A stretch of 64,000 bases of DNA from Sphingomonas sp. 7/4-4 (lineage in GTDB: Bacteria; Pseudomonadota; Alphaproteobacteria; Sphingomonadales; Sphingomonadaceae), in contig NZ_CP115960.1 of NCBI RefSeq assembly GCF_027941955.1, positions 930,001-994,000 of the forward strand, given 5' to 3'. Each line of letters starts with the position of its first letter. Positions within the stretch are counted from its first letter, which is position 1. Under the pieces are notes generated by a model. It saw nothing but the letters and a program-made list of their open reading frames with translations. It was not told the DNA's origin and ran no database searches. Shown piece by piece: positions 9,264 through 18,196 of this stretch. Position numbers and translations under genes: made by a program.

Positions 9264-10168
9264 GGCTGAGCCGGCGATCGGTATTGGCGGCCAGCGCCGT
9301 GACAGCGGGTGCGGCGACAATGGGCCGTGCGGCACCGTCGCAAAACGCCGCGCGTTTCTCGCTCGGCTTCGCGCCGCACGAAGGCAGCTTCAAGAGCCGC
9401 GGCGATCGGCTCGAGCAGATCGCTTTTGCTGCCGATCAGGGCTTCACTGCCTGGGAAGACAATGAGGCGGCGGGCCGCCCTGTTGCCGAGCAGACCGCGA
9501 TGGCGCGCGCGCTGCAGCAGCGCGGCATGACGATGGGCGTTTTCGTCGCAAGCATGCCCAGATGGGCCGAGTTCCGCCCGCTGCTCGGCGGCAACGACGA
9601 TGGCGAGCGTCAGGCGTTTCTCGCGGATATTCGCGCCTCGATCGACGTCGCCAAGCGCCTCAACGCCAAATGGACGACCGTGGTCACCGGCTTCCTCGAC
9701 CGCAAGGTGCCGGTCGAGATCCAGACCGGCCGGATCATCGACACGATGCGCCGCGCCGCCGAGATCGTCGAGCCGCACGGCCTGGTGATGGTGATGGAGC
9801 CGCTCAACACGATCGTGAATCACCCGGGCGTGTTCATGCAGACCATCCCCCAGGGCTTCGCGATCGCGAAAGGCGTCGACAGTCCCGCGGTGAAGGTGCT
9901 CGCCGATCTCTATCACGCGCAGATCCAGGCGGGGAATCTGATCAACACGCTCGACACCTGCTGGGACGAGATCGCCTATATCCAGTTCGGCGACAATCCG
10001 GGGCGCAAGGAGCCGTCGACCGGCGAGATCAACCATCGCAACGTGGTGCGCTGGCTGCGCGCGAAGAAATATGCCGGCGTGATCGGCATGGAGCACGGCA
10101 ATTCGATCGAGGGACGCGCCGGCGAAGACCGGCTGATCGCCGCCTATCGCGAGATCGACGCGGCATGA
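9260..10168 (+). CDS. Tat-exported hydroxypyruvate-isomerase-like TIM-barrel protein
   Basis: A 302-residue TIM-barrel protein. GTG 9260 overlaps the transporter stop. The N-terminus RLSRRSVLAASAVTAGAA is a twin-arginine signal, so it is folded before export. EPLN (in VMVMEPLNTI), DLYHAQIQ and GMEHGNS are hydroxypyruvate-isomerase-family motifs with likely metal ligands. A periplasmic keto-sugar isomerase or epimerase would act beside the exported GMC oxidase. Its stop overlaps the next ATG by four bases. Confidence 0.8.
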   Translation: MRLSRRSVLAASAVTAGAATMGRAAPSQNAARFSLGFAPHEGSFKSRGDRLEQIAFAADQGFTAWEDNEAAGRPVAEQTAMARALQQRGMTMGVFVASMPRWAEFRPLLGGNDDGERQAFLADIRASIDVAKRLNAKWTTVVTGFLDRKVPVEIQTGRIIDTMRRAAEIVEPHGLVMVMEPLNTIVNHPGVFMQTIPQGFAIAKGVDSPAVKVLADLYHAQIQAGNLINTLDTCWDEIAYIQFGDNPGRKEPSTGEINHRNVVRWLRAKKYAGVIGMEHGNSIEGRAGEDRLIAAYREIDAA

Positions 10169-11007
10169 GGGAGAAAGTAGTGACGCGTATCGGATGGGGC
10201 GCCGCGATTGCGGTGACCCTAATGACGGGGAGCCCCGCCCTCGCGCAGGAGAAGCCCGGCTTCAAGGACACGCCGATGCTGCCCGACGGCAAGTGGCGCG
10301 TCCACGATGCCGACCGGCCGTATCCGACGGTAGTGACGCCGGGCGCGGTGCCGGGCGTGGCGCCTTCGGACGCGGTGGTGCTGTTCGACGGCAAGTCGCT
10401 CGACGCATGGCAGCCCCAGACGACGCCGTGGACCGTCAAGGACGGTGCCGCCACTTCGGTGCCGCGCGCGGGCGGCGGCGGCGAGAATGCACTGGTCAGC
10501 AAGGCGAGCTTCGGCGACGTCCAGCTCCATCTCGAATTCCGCTCGCCCAATCCGCCGACCAAGACCTCGCAGGATCGCGGCAACAGCGGCATCTGGTTCA
10601 TGCAGCGCTACGAGATCCAGATCCTCGACGGCTATCAGAACCCCACTTATGCCGACGGCACCGTCGGCGCGATCTATGGCTGGAAGCCGCCGCTGGTGAA
10701 CGCGTCGCGGCGGCCCGGCGAATGGCAGAGCTACGACGTGGTCTTCGAGCGGCCGCATTTTGGGCCCGACGGCAAGTTGCTGCGCCCGGCCTATATCACC
10801 GCGTTCCTGAACGGGGTGCTGGTGCAGAACCGCCAGCCCTGGCTGGGCGGCACGATCTGGCGCAAGGTCGGCACGTACGAAGCGCATGCCGATGCCGCGC
10901 CGATCCAGCTCCAGGACCATAATTCACCGGTTTCGTTCCGTAACATCTGGGTACGCCCGTTGCCTGAAGCGGCGGCGAGCTACGACTTTGAGGGTATCGT
11001 GAAATGA
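10165..11007 (+). CDS. Secreted DUF1080 (3-keto-disaccharide hydrolase-like) protein
   Basis: A 280-residue exported protein with a signal peptide ending near PALAQ and a PF06439 domain: VVLFDGKSLDAWQ, then RGNSGIWFMQRYEIQILDGY, AIYGWKPPLVNASR and a C-terminal VSFRNIWVRPL. The ATG at 10165 overlaps the previous stop (ATGA); a GTG at 10180 is a possible later start. In 3-keto-glycoside pathways such proteins cleave the oxidised glycoside. Here it lies between an exported TIM barrel and the GMC oxidase subunits, consistent with that order of reactions in the periplasm. Confidence 0.85.
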   Translation: MREKVVTRIGWGAAIAVTLMTGSPALAQEKPGFKDTPMLPDGKWRVHDADRPYPTVVTPGAVPGVAPSDAVVLFDGKSLDAWQPQTTPWTVKDGAATSVPRAGGGGENALVSKASFGDVQLHLEFRSPNPPTKTSQDRGNSGIWFMQRYEIQILDGYQNPTYADGTVGAIYGWKPPLVNASRRPGEWQSYDVVFERPHFGPDGKLLRPAYITAFLNGVLVQNRQPWLGGTIWRKVGTYEAHADAAPIQLQDHNSPVSFRNIWVRPLPEAAASYDFEGIVK

Positions 11008-11564
11008 TTATCGATCGCAGAGATGCGCTGGCCGGAATGGTCGCGATGTTCGGTGCCAGCCTCTTCGCGCCGATCGCGCGCGCGGCGGCGGCGCAGATGA
11101 CACCGATCAGCGACGGGCCGCCGAGCACGCCGGTGTTCACCGCGCAGCAGCGGGCGCTGATGACCGCGCTCAGCGAGCGGGTGATGCCGACCACGGACAC
11201 GCCCGGGGCGATCACCGCCGGCGTGCCCGCCTTCATCGAGAAATTGCTCGCCGACTGGGCCGCACCCGGTGATCGCAAGCCGATCGTCGCCGGTCTCGAC
11301 GCGATCGAGACGCGCAGCCAGGCCGACTATAAGGTCGCGGCCGACAAAGCGACGCCCGCGCAGCAGGACGCGCTGCTGACGCTGGCGATGGAAGACAAGA
11401 TTCCCGGCGGCAAGGACTTCTTCGAGAAGTTCCGCCAGCTCGTCATCACCGGCTATTTCACTTCGGAAGTCGGCATCACCCAGGAGCGCGAATATCTGCC
11501 CGTCCCGGGGCGGTATGATGGCGCCTATCCCTATTCGAAGGTCAACAAGGTGTTTTCGTCATGA
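11004..11564 (+). CDS. Gluconate 2-dehydrogenase subunit 3-like small subunit
   Basis: A 186-residue PF13618 protein. MIIDRRDALAGMVAMFGA is a twin-arginine-type signal; TAQQRALMTALSERVMPTTDTPGA is the usual family opening. In characterised FAD sugar dehydrogenases this small subunit carries the Tat signal for the GMC catalytic subunit, which lacks one and is exported as a passenger. The GMC gene two places downstream indeed has no signal. ATGA overlaps occur on both sides (11004-11007 and 11561-11564), indicating coupled translation. Confidence 0.87.
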   Translation: MIIDRRDALAGMVAMFGASLFAPIARAAAAQMTPISDGPPSTPVFTAQQRALMTALSERVMPTTDTPGAITAGVPAFIEKLLADWAAPGDRKPIVAGLDAIETRSQADYKVAADKATPAQQDALLTLAMEDKIPGGKDFFEKFRQLVITGYFTSEVGITQEREYLPVPGRYDGAYPYSKVNKVFSS

Positions 11565-12400
11565 TGATCAGCCGACGGCAATGGATGGCGGGCGGCGCCG
11601 CGCTCGCGACTACGCTTGCGGCCGGACCGCTGGTGGCGAAGGGCCTCAAGCCCAAGCCGGTCGGGCTTCAGCTCTATACCGTGCGCGAACTCTTCTCGAA
11701 GGACCCGATGGGCACGCTCGAGACGGTGGCGAAGATCGGCTATCGCGAAGTCGAATATGGCGGCGGCGGCTATGACAAGATGGATCATGCCGCGCTCCGC
11801 AAGACGATGGACCGGCTCGGACTCAAGTCGCCCTCGCTGCACATCGGCTACGACGCGCTGAGCAGCGATTTCGCCGGCGCAGTGAAGATGGCGAAGACGC
11901 TGGGCGCCGATACGGTGATCCTGCCGTACATGACCGCCGAGCAGCGCAACGCGGAGAGCTGGAAGGCCGCGATCGCCAATTTCAGCCGCTGGGCCGAACA
12001 GCTCAAGAAGTCCGGGCTCGACTTCGCCTATCACAACCATGATTTCGAGTTCACGACCAAGCCCGACGGCCGTAGCCTGTACGACACGCTGCTCGCCGAT
12101 ACCGATCCGGCCCTGGTCAAGCTCGAGCTCGACCTGTTCTGGGCCGTCGCCGCGGGCGAGGATCCCAAGGCGATCATCAAGCGGAACCCGGGCCGCATCT
12201 ATGCCTATCACGTCAAGGATCGCACCGCCGACGGCAAGATGACCAGCGTCGGCAAGGGCGTGATCGATTTCGCCGATATCTTCACGCTCAACGGCACGGC
12301 CGGCGTGAAGCATTTCTACGTCGAGAACGATCAGTCGCCTGCGCCGTATCTTCCCGACATCCAGACCAGCTTCGCGACGCTCAGCCGTCTGCGCGCGTAA
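11561..12400 (+). CDS. Tat-exported sugar phosphate isomerase/epimerase-like TIM-barrel protein
   Basis: A 279-residue PF01261 TIM barrel. MMISRRQWMAGGAALATT is a Tat signal. VGLQLYTVRELFSKDPMGTL, then EVEYGGGGY, FAYHNHDFEF, KLELDLFWA, YAYHVKD and FYVENDQSP give the barrel strands with likely metal-binding His, Asp and Glu. It is the third such protein in the operon and lies directly before the GMC oxidase gene. Close homologues near GMC oxidases are thought to handle 3-keto sugars; the substrate is not known here. Confidence 0.85.
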   Translation: MMISRRQWMAGGAALATTLAAGPLVAKGLKPKPVGLQLYTVRELFSKDPMGTLETVAKIGYREVEYGGGGYDKMDHAALRKTMDRLGLKSPSLHIGYDALSSDFAGAVKMAKTLGADTVILPYMTAEQRNAESWKAAIANFSRWAEQLKKSGLDFAYHNHDFEFTTKPDGRSLYDTLLADTDPALVKLELDLFWAVAAGEDPKAIIKRNPGRIYAYHVKDRTADGKMTSVGKGVIDFADIFTLNGTAGVKHFYVENDQSPAPYLPDIQTSFATLSRLRA

Positions 12401-12423
12401 CCCAGTATTCGAGGATCTTTAGC

Positions 12424-14100
12424 ATGGCTGACAAGTTCGATGCGATCGTCATCGGCTCCGGAGTGAGCGGCGGATGGGCGGCGAAGGAATTGACCGAAAA
12501 GGGCCTCAAGGTCCTGATGCTCGACCGCGGCATCATGGTCGAGCATGGCGAGGATTATGATTTCGACGGCAAGCCCGCTTATGAGATCCCGGCGCGCGAC
12601 ATGATGCCCAAGGCGCTGCTCGACAGCGACTATTTCATCGCCAAATACGGCTATGTCTCGCCCGGCACCCGCAAGTTCTACAATAACGACCGGCTCAATC
12701 CCTACGCATATGACGAGGGCGAGAAATTCTACTGGATCCGTCCCGGCGCGGTCGGCGGCAAGTCGCTGATCTGGGGGCGCTGGAGCTTCCGCTGGAGCCC
12801 TGAGGATTTCGAGGCCAACAAGCGCGAGAGCGTCGGGATCGACTGGCCGATCCGCTATGACGACCTCGCGCCGTGGTACGATTATGTCGAGAAGTATATC
12901 GGCGTCTCGGGCTCGCGCGAGAATCTGCCCCAGCTGCCTGACAGCGCCTTCCAGCCGCCGATGCAGATGAACATCGCCGAGAAATGGGTGAAGGGGCGGC
13001 TCGAGGCGACGTCGCCCGGCCGCAAGCTGATCAACACCCGCCTGTCCAACATGACCGAGGACAAGGAGGCGCAGGGGCGCACCAAATGCCAGTTCCGCAA
13101 TCAGTGCGGGCGCGGCTGCTCGTTCGGCGCCTATTTCTCGACCCAGGCAGTCACTCTCCCCGCCGCGCGTGCCACCGGCCGGCTGACGCTGCGCCCCGAC
13201 GCGGTCGTGTCCAATCTCGAATATGATCCCAAGACCAAGAAGGTCACCGGCGTCCGCGTGGTCGACGCGAAGACCAAGCAGGCCGAAGTGATCCCTGCCC
13301 GCCTCGTGTTCCTCTGCGCATCGGCGATGGCATCGACCCAGATCATGATGAACTCGCGGATCCCGGGCACCGGCAAGAGCCATTTCGACAATAGCGGCAC
13401 GCTGGGCCGTTACGTGATGGACCACATCTTCCGCGTCGGCATCTCGGGCGACATCCCGGGCATGACCGAATATATCGAATATGGCCGGCGCCCGGGCGGG
13501 GTCTATATCCCGCGCTTCCGCAATGTCGGCGGCGAGGAAGGTATCGGCTTCCGCCGCGGCTATGGCTATCAGGGCGGCGCGCGGCGCGATCCGGCCTATC
13601 CGCAGGGCTTCGGCGCATCGATGAAGCAGGGCATGCGCCAATATGGCGGGTGGAAGTTCGGCATGGGCGCGTTCGGCGAATGCCTGCCGTACGAGGACAA
13701 TCGCGTCAGCCTCCACGCCGACAAGGTCGATCGCTTCGGCATTCCGCTGATGCGCTTCGACGTCACTTTCCGCGACAACGAGATCAAGATGATGGACGAT
13801 GCGCGGGCCGAGGGCGAGAAGATGCTCAAGGCCGCCGGCCTGCTCAACGTGACGAGCAACCGCAGCGAGCACGTTCCCGGCGACGCGATCCACGAGATGG
13901 GCGGCGCGCGCATGGCGGCGGATCCGCGGCAATCGGTGCTCAACAAATGGAGCCAGGCGCACGACGCGGCCAATCTGTTCGTCACCGACGGCGCGCAGAT
14001 GGCGTCGATCTCGTGCGTGAACCCGTCGCTGACCTTCATGGCGCTCACTGCGCGTGCGGCCGATTATGCGGTCAAGCAGCTGAAGGCAGGCGCGATCTAG
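12424..14100 (+). CDS. GMC-family FAD sugar dehydrogenase, likely glycoside 3-dehydrogenase catalytic subunit
   Basis: A 558-residue flavoprotein. The dinucleotide-binding motif is GSGVSGGWAAKEL at 11-23; the Cys-rich stretch FRNQCGRGCSFGA (about 220-232) occurs in cytochrome-linked GMC dehydrogenases; the C-terminal IHEMGGARM and CVNPSLTFMALTAR hold the catalytic His and Asn. There is no signal peptide, consistent with export alongside the Tat-bearing small subunit (11004-11564). Known relatives oxidise the C3 hydroxyl of sugars and glycosides, passing electrons to cytochrome c, which this operon encodes. Its end overlaps the convergent otsA by 29 bases. Confidence 0.9.
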   Translation: MADKFDAIVIGSGVSGGWAAKELTEKGLKVLMLDRGIMVEHGEDYDFDGKPAYEIPARDMMPKALLDSDYFIAKYGYVSPGTRKFYNNDRLNPYAYDEGEKFYWIRPGAVGGKSLIWGRWSFRWSPEDFEANKRESVGIDWPIRYDDLAPWYDYVEKYIGVSGSRENLPQLPDSAFQPPMQMNIAEKWVKGRLEATSPGRKLINTRLSNMTEDKEAQGRTKCQFRNQCGRGCSFGAYFSTQAVTLPAARATGRLTLRPDAVVSNLEYDPKTKKVTGVRVVDAKTKQAEVIPARLVFLCASAMASTQIMMNSRIPGTGKSHFDNSGTLGRYVMDHIFRVGISGDIPGMTEYIEYGRRPGGVYIPRFRNVGGEEGIGFRRGYGYQGGARRDPAYPQGFGASMKQGMRQYGGWKFGMGAFGECLPYEDNRVSLHADKVDRFGIPLMRFDVTFRDNEIKMMDDARAEGEKMLKAAGLLNVTSNRSEHVPGDAIHEMGGARMAADPRQSVLNKWSQAHDAANLFVTDGAQMASISCVNPSLTFMALTARAADYAVKQLKAGAI

Positions 14101-15502
14101 GCCGGAATCGCCCCGTCCGCGACGGGGGCGATTGCCGCTCGCTCAGCTCGGCGATGAAGCGGCGCATCCACCAGGTCACGTCCTCGCGCTCGACATTCGC
14201 CATCAACGGCAACCACCGAGCAATCCTCTCCTCACGCGGCATCGCCAGCGCCGCCGCGATCGCATCGGCGACATCTTCGGCGCTATAGGGATTTACGAGC
14301 AGCGCCTCTCGAAGCTGCTCCGCCGCGCCCGCGAAACGCGAAAGGATCAGTACGCCCGGATCGTCGGGGTCCTGCGCCGCGACATATTCCTTGGCGACGA
14401 GGTTCATCCCGTCGCGCAGCGGCGTCACCAGCCCGATCCGCGCGGCGCGATACATCGCCGCCAGCTCGTCGCGCGGATATCCCTGGTTGACGTAGCGGAT
14501 CGGGACCCATTCGGCGCTGGCATAGGCACCGTTGATGCGGCCCGACACCGCTTCGAGCGAGGCGCGGATCTCCTGATAGCTGTTGACCTCGACGCGTGAC
14601 GGCGGAGCGATCTGGAGCAGGAACACTTGTTCGTGCTTCTCCGGATGCGCGGCGAGGAAGCGCTCATACGCAAGGAAACGCTCCTCGAGCCCCTTCGAAT
14701 AATCGAGCCGGTCGACTCCGATCAGCATCGCCCGCCCGTTCGCGCTTTCCAGCATCGCCTCGTGCGCGGCGCGCGCGGCGGGATCGTCGGCGGCGCGGCG
14801 AAAGCCGGCGGCGTCGATCCCGATCGGGCAGGCGATCAGCTTCACCACGCGGCCGGCGACGTGGATGATGCCGTCCGATCCGACGAACATGCCGAGTTCG
14901 CCCTGGACATAATCGACGAACGCATCGAGCGAGTCCGCGGTCTGGAAACCGATCACGTCATAGGCGAACAGCGACTTGACCAATGCCGCGTGGCTCGGAA
15001 GCGTCAGCAGCAGCCGGCGCGGCGGCCACGGAATGTGGAGGAAGAAGCCCATCCGGTTGGTGCATTCGCGCCGCCGGAGCGCCAGCCCCAGCGGAATCAG
15101 ATGATAGTCGTGCACCCAGATCAGGTCGTCCGGCTCGATCAGCGGCCGCAGCGTATCGGCGAACCGCGCATTCACCCGGGCATAACCACCGGCGAAGCTG
15201 CGCTCATATTCCGCCAGGTCGATGCGGTAATGGAAGAGCGGCCACAATGTCCGGTTGGCATAGCCGTTATAATATTCGTCGGTATCCTGCGGTTCGAGAT
15301 CGATCGTCGCCGTCGTGACGCCGTCGTTGCGCTGATAGTCGATCACGCCGGTGTAGCGGTCGACCTCCTCGCCCGACCAGCCGAACCATATGCCCTCGCT
15401 CTCGCGCAGCGCCGCGGCAAGCGCAACCGCGAGCCCGCCCTGATTGGCATTGCCGCCGCTCGGCGGCGAGACGCGATTGGAAACCACGATCAGCCGGCTC
15501 AT
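14072..15502 (-). CDS. otsA: Trehalose-6-phosphate synthase
   Basis: A 476-residue GT20 glycosyltransferase making trehalose-6-phosphate from UDP-glucose and glucose-6-phosphate in the cytoplasm. MSRLIVVSNRV starts at 15502; SPPSGGNANQGGLAVAL, WFGWSGEE, WVHDYHLIPLG, GVDRLDYSKGLEER and LVAKEYVAAQ are the family blocks in order. The start overlaps the upstream GH15 stop (ATGA, 15499-15502). The last 29 bases overlap the GMC oxidase gene on the other strand. Confidence 0.95.
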   Translation of the reverse strand: MSRLIVVSNRVSPPSGGNANQGGLAVALAAALRESEGIWFGWSGEEVDRYTGVIDYQRNDGVTTATIDLEPQDTDEYYNGYANRTLWPLFHYRIDLAEYERSFAGGYARVNARFADTLRPLIEPDDLIWVHDYHLIPLGLALRRRECTNRMGFFLHIPWPPRRLLLTLPSHAALVKSLFAYDVIGFQTADSLDAFVDYVQGELGMFVGSDGIIHVAGRVVKLIACPIGIDAAGFRRAADDPAARAAHEAMLESANGRAMLIGVDRLDYSKGLEERFLAYERFLAAHPEKHEQVFLLQIAPPSRVEVNSYQEIRASLEAVSGRINGAYASAEWVPIRYVNQGYPRDELAAMYRAARIGLVTPLRDGMNLVAKEYVAAQDPDDPGVLILSRFAGAAEQLREALLVNPYSAEDVADAIAAALAMPREERIARWLPLMANVEREDVTWWMRRFIAELSERQSPPSRTGRFRPRSRLPSAA

Positions 15503-17295
15503 CGGATCGAGCTCCACGGCCTGCTCAGCAGCACCGCGCAATTGATCATGCCGACTAGCGAATAGGTCTGCGGATAATTGCCCCAGAGCTCGCCGGTCAA
15601 CGGATCGATGTCTTCGGACAGCAATCCTGCCGCGGTCCGGCGGGATAGCATTTCCTCGAACAACGCCCTTGCGTCCGCGATCCGGCCGGTCGCGTGCAGC
15701 GCCTCGATCAGCCAGAAGGTGCAAACGTTGAACGCAGTCTCGGGCAGCCCGAAATCGTCCTCGGTCGCATAACGCAGCATGTGGCTGCCGCGCCGCAGCC
15801 CTTCCTCGACAGCGAGCAACGTGCCGCGGAAGCGCGGATCGTCGGGCGGCAGGAAACGCAGATCGAGCAGCTGGATCAGGCTGGCGTCCAGATCGTCGCC
15901 GCCGAAGGTCGCCGAGAGCCGCGAGGTTCCCTCGCGCCACGCGGACTGCTCGATCAGGACACGGATGCGGTCGGCGCGATCCTGCCAGAAGGCGGCCCGT
16001 TCGGCGAGCCCGAGCTTCGCCGCGGCATTGGCCAACCGATCGCACGCCGCCCAGCACATCGCGACCGAATAGGTATGGACATTGCTCTTGGTGCGCAGCT
16101 CCCACAATCCCGCGTCAGGCTTGTCGTGCACTTCCCAGGCCCGTTCGCCGATCGCTTCCAGTGCTTCGAAATCGGAAATGCCGCTCATCCGGAACAGCCG
16201 CTGATCGAAGAAGCTCTGCGTGTTCGACAGCACGATCTGGCCATAGGCATCGTGCTGGATCTGCTCATAAGCCTGGTTGCCGACGCGCACCGGCCCCATG
16301 CCGCGATAGCCGGTCAGGCCGGGTGCCTCGCGCTCCTCCAGCCGCGCCTCGCCGCCGACGCCGTAGAGCGGCTGGATGTGCCCGCCTCTCGCATTGTCGA
16401 CGATGTTGCGCAGATATTCGAGATAGGTTTCCAGCACATCGAGCGCACCCAGCCGGTTGAGCGCCTGGACGGTGTAATACGCGTCGCGGATCCAGCAGTA
16501 GCGATAGTCCCAATTGCGCTGCGAGCCGGCATGTTCGGGGATGGAGGTGGTGAGCGCCGCGACGATCGCCCCGGTTTCCTCGTGCTGGCACAATTTGAGC
16601 GTGATCGCGCTGCGGATCACCGCTTCCTGCCATTCCAGCGGCGTAGCGAGCCCCCGCACCCATTCGCGCCATTCCTGCGCGGTGCGGTCGAACATCGTCT
16701 CCAGCGCGACGCGGATGTCATCGGCGAAGCTCTCGTCCGGGCCGAGGAAGAAGTGGAGCGGGCGCTCGACGCGGAACAGCCGCTCGTCCTCGATCCAGCC
16801 GATCGGCGCGGTGGTGCTGAGCCGCAGCACGGTATCGGCGAGCAGATAACGGATATGGTTCGATCCGCGCGTCGTCGCCGCGTCGCTCGCCCCCCAGTCG
16901 CGCGCCGGGCGCAGGCGGATGCGGATCCGCGGCGAGCCGATGATCGGGCGGACGATGCGCGCGAACGCGACCGGCCGGTACATGCGCCCGCTGCGCCGGA
17001 AGCGCGGACAGAAGTCGATCACTTCGATCGCATTGCCGTCGCGATCGGTATGGCGCGTCACCAGGATCGGCGTGTTTTCCAGATAATGCTGCGCGGTGTC
17101 GACACAGTCCTCGAGGTCGATTTCCCAGAAGCCGCGCGCGCCCTCCGCCGCGCGCGGCGCCGCGTCGAGCAGCGAGGAGAATGCGGGATCGCCATCGACG
17201 CGGGGTACGCAGCCCCAGACGAAACGTCCGTTGCGGTCGACGAGCGCGGAGACCTGGCAATTGCCGATCGGCCAGAGATCGAGCGTCGCGGTCAT
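15499..17295 (-). CDS. Glycoside hydrolase family 15 protein (trehalase/glucoamylase-like)
   Basis: A 598-residue cytoplasmic (alpha/alpha)6 glucosidase. The N-terminal beta-sandwich starts LDLWPIGNCQVSALVDRNG; the family motif NWDYRYCWIRDAYYTVQALNRLG lies near the middle, and FNVCTFWLIEALHATG near the end. Family members release glucose from alpha-glucans or split trehalose. Its place between otsB and otsA, with four-base overlaps on both sides, suggests it trims trehalose or glucan in the same pathway; trehalase is my preferred reading but not proven by sequence. Confidence 0.88.
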   Translation of the reverse strand: MTATLDLWPIGNCQVSALVDRNGRFVWGCVPRVDGDPAFSSLLDAAPRAAEGARGFWEIDLEDCVDTAQHYLENTPILVTRHTDRDGNAIEVIDFCPRFRRSGRMYRPVAFARIVRPIIGSPRIRIRLRPARDWGASDAATTRGSNHIRYLLADTVLRLSTTAPIGWIEDERLFRVERPLHFFLGPDESFADDIRVALETMFDRTAQEWREWVRGLATPLEWQEAVIRSAITLKLCQHEETGAIVAALTTSIPEHAGSQRNWDYRYCWIRDAYYTVQALNRLGALDVLETYLEYLRNIVDNARGGHIQPLYGVGGEARLEEREAPGLTGYRGMGPVRVGNQAYEQIQHDAYGQIVLSNTQSFFDQRLFRMSGISDFEALEAIGERAWEVHDKPDAGLWELRTKSNVHTYSVAMCWAACDRLANAAAKLGLAERAAFWQDRADRIRVLIEQSAWREGTSRLSATFGGDDLDASLIQLLDLRFLPPDDPRFRGTLLAVEEGLRRGSHMLRYATEDDFGLPETAFNVCTFWLIEALHATGRIADARALFEEMLSRRTAAGLLSEDIDPLTGELWGNYPQTYSLVGMINCAVLLSRPWSSIR

Positions 17296-18008
17296 GCTGC
17301 CGCCTGCTCCAGCCAGGCGCGCACCGCCGCCGGGCTCTCCAGCAGATACTGCGCGCCGGTCTCGCCGGTCTCGCCGGGCTTGCCGACGAAGATACCTGCG
17401 CCGCCCAGCTCGGCGACGGCCTCGAAGCCGTTCTCGTCGGTACGGTCGTCGCCGATGAAGATGGGCGTGGTGCCCTTCATCGGCGCGAGCCGCATCATGC
17501 GCCGCACCGCTACGCCCTTGTCGCCGCCGGGAACACGCAGCTCGATCATCATCTTGCCCTCCTGCAATTCGAGTTCGAGGTCGCGCGCGACGTGCCAAGC
17601 CAGCGCGACGGCCTCCTTCTCGATTTCCGGGCAGAGGCGGTAATGCAGCGCCACGCCGTAGCTCTTCTCCTCGATCAGCGCGCCGGCAAAGCGTTCGGCG
17701 AACGGGCGTATGCGTTCAGCTGCCTGATCGAGCGTCGGCGGACGGTGCGGCTGGGCGGAAATGCCCTGCCAGCGATGCTCGCAGCCATGGCTTCCCGACA
17801 ATGCGACTTCCTGCGCGACCGGCCCCAGTATCGCGTCGAGCTGGGCGATCGAACGTCCGCTGATCACTGCCATCCGACCATCGAGGCGGAGATTGAGGCG
17901 CGCAAGGAGGGCGCGCAGTTCCTCGTCGGCGACCACCTCGTCGGGCCGGTCCGCCAGATCGACCAAGGTCCCGTCGAAATCGAGGAAGAGACTCGCATTC
18001 GTCAGCAA
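17292..18008 (-). CDS. otsB: Trehalose-6-phosphate phosphatase
   Basis: A 238-residue HAD phosphatase that removes phosphate from trehalose-6-phosphate. DFDGT (Asp10, Asp12) is motif I, AVISGRS motif II, and FIGDDRTDENGFE motif IV. It is first in the three-gene trehalose operon on the minus strand and its stop overlaps the GH15 start (ATGA, 17292-17295). Trehalose is a stress protectant in sphingomonads; nothing in the upstream 190 bases clearly shows how it is controlled. Confidence 0.93.
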   Translation of the reverse strand: MLTNASLFLDFDGTLVDLADRPDEVVADEELRALLARLNLRLDGRMAVISGRSIAQLDAILGPVAQEVALSGSHGCEHRWQGISAQPHRPPTLDQAAERIRPFAERFAGALIEEKSYGVALHYRLCPEIEKEAVALAWHVARDLELELQEGKMMIELRVPGGDKGVAVRRMMRLAPMKGTTPIFIGDDRTDENGFEAVAELGGAGIFVGKPGETGETGAQYLLESPAAVRAWLEQAAA

Positions 18009-18196
18009 CGATGCGGGAGGTGGCGATAGCGTATTGGTCCGGCCGATCGAGATGTCCGCGCCCTTTCAAAGCAACAAGGCGCAGCGCGAGTGCCGCCCGC
18101 GCGCCCTTTCAGGGAACGGGCGGGAGGCGATCGGGTTCCGCCTGTTGTGAGCTACGCGGGCAGGACGGCTACATGGTCGCTATGCGCAGCCGCGGG

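Noticed and set aside
15694..17643. 649-residue plus-strand frame opposite GH15
   Set aside because: Antisense to a clear GH15 enzyme with all motifs; no signal or family features.
18009..18196. tRNA or small RNA gene between otsB and the small protein gene
   Set aside because: No cloverleaf, no T-loop GTTCRA box and no clear terminator could be found.
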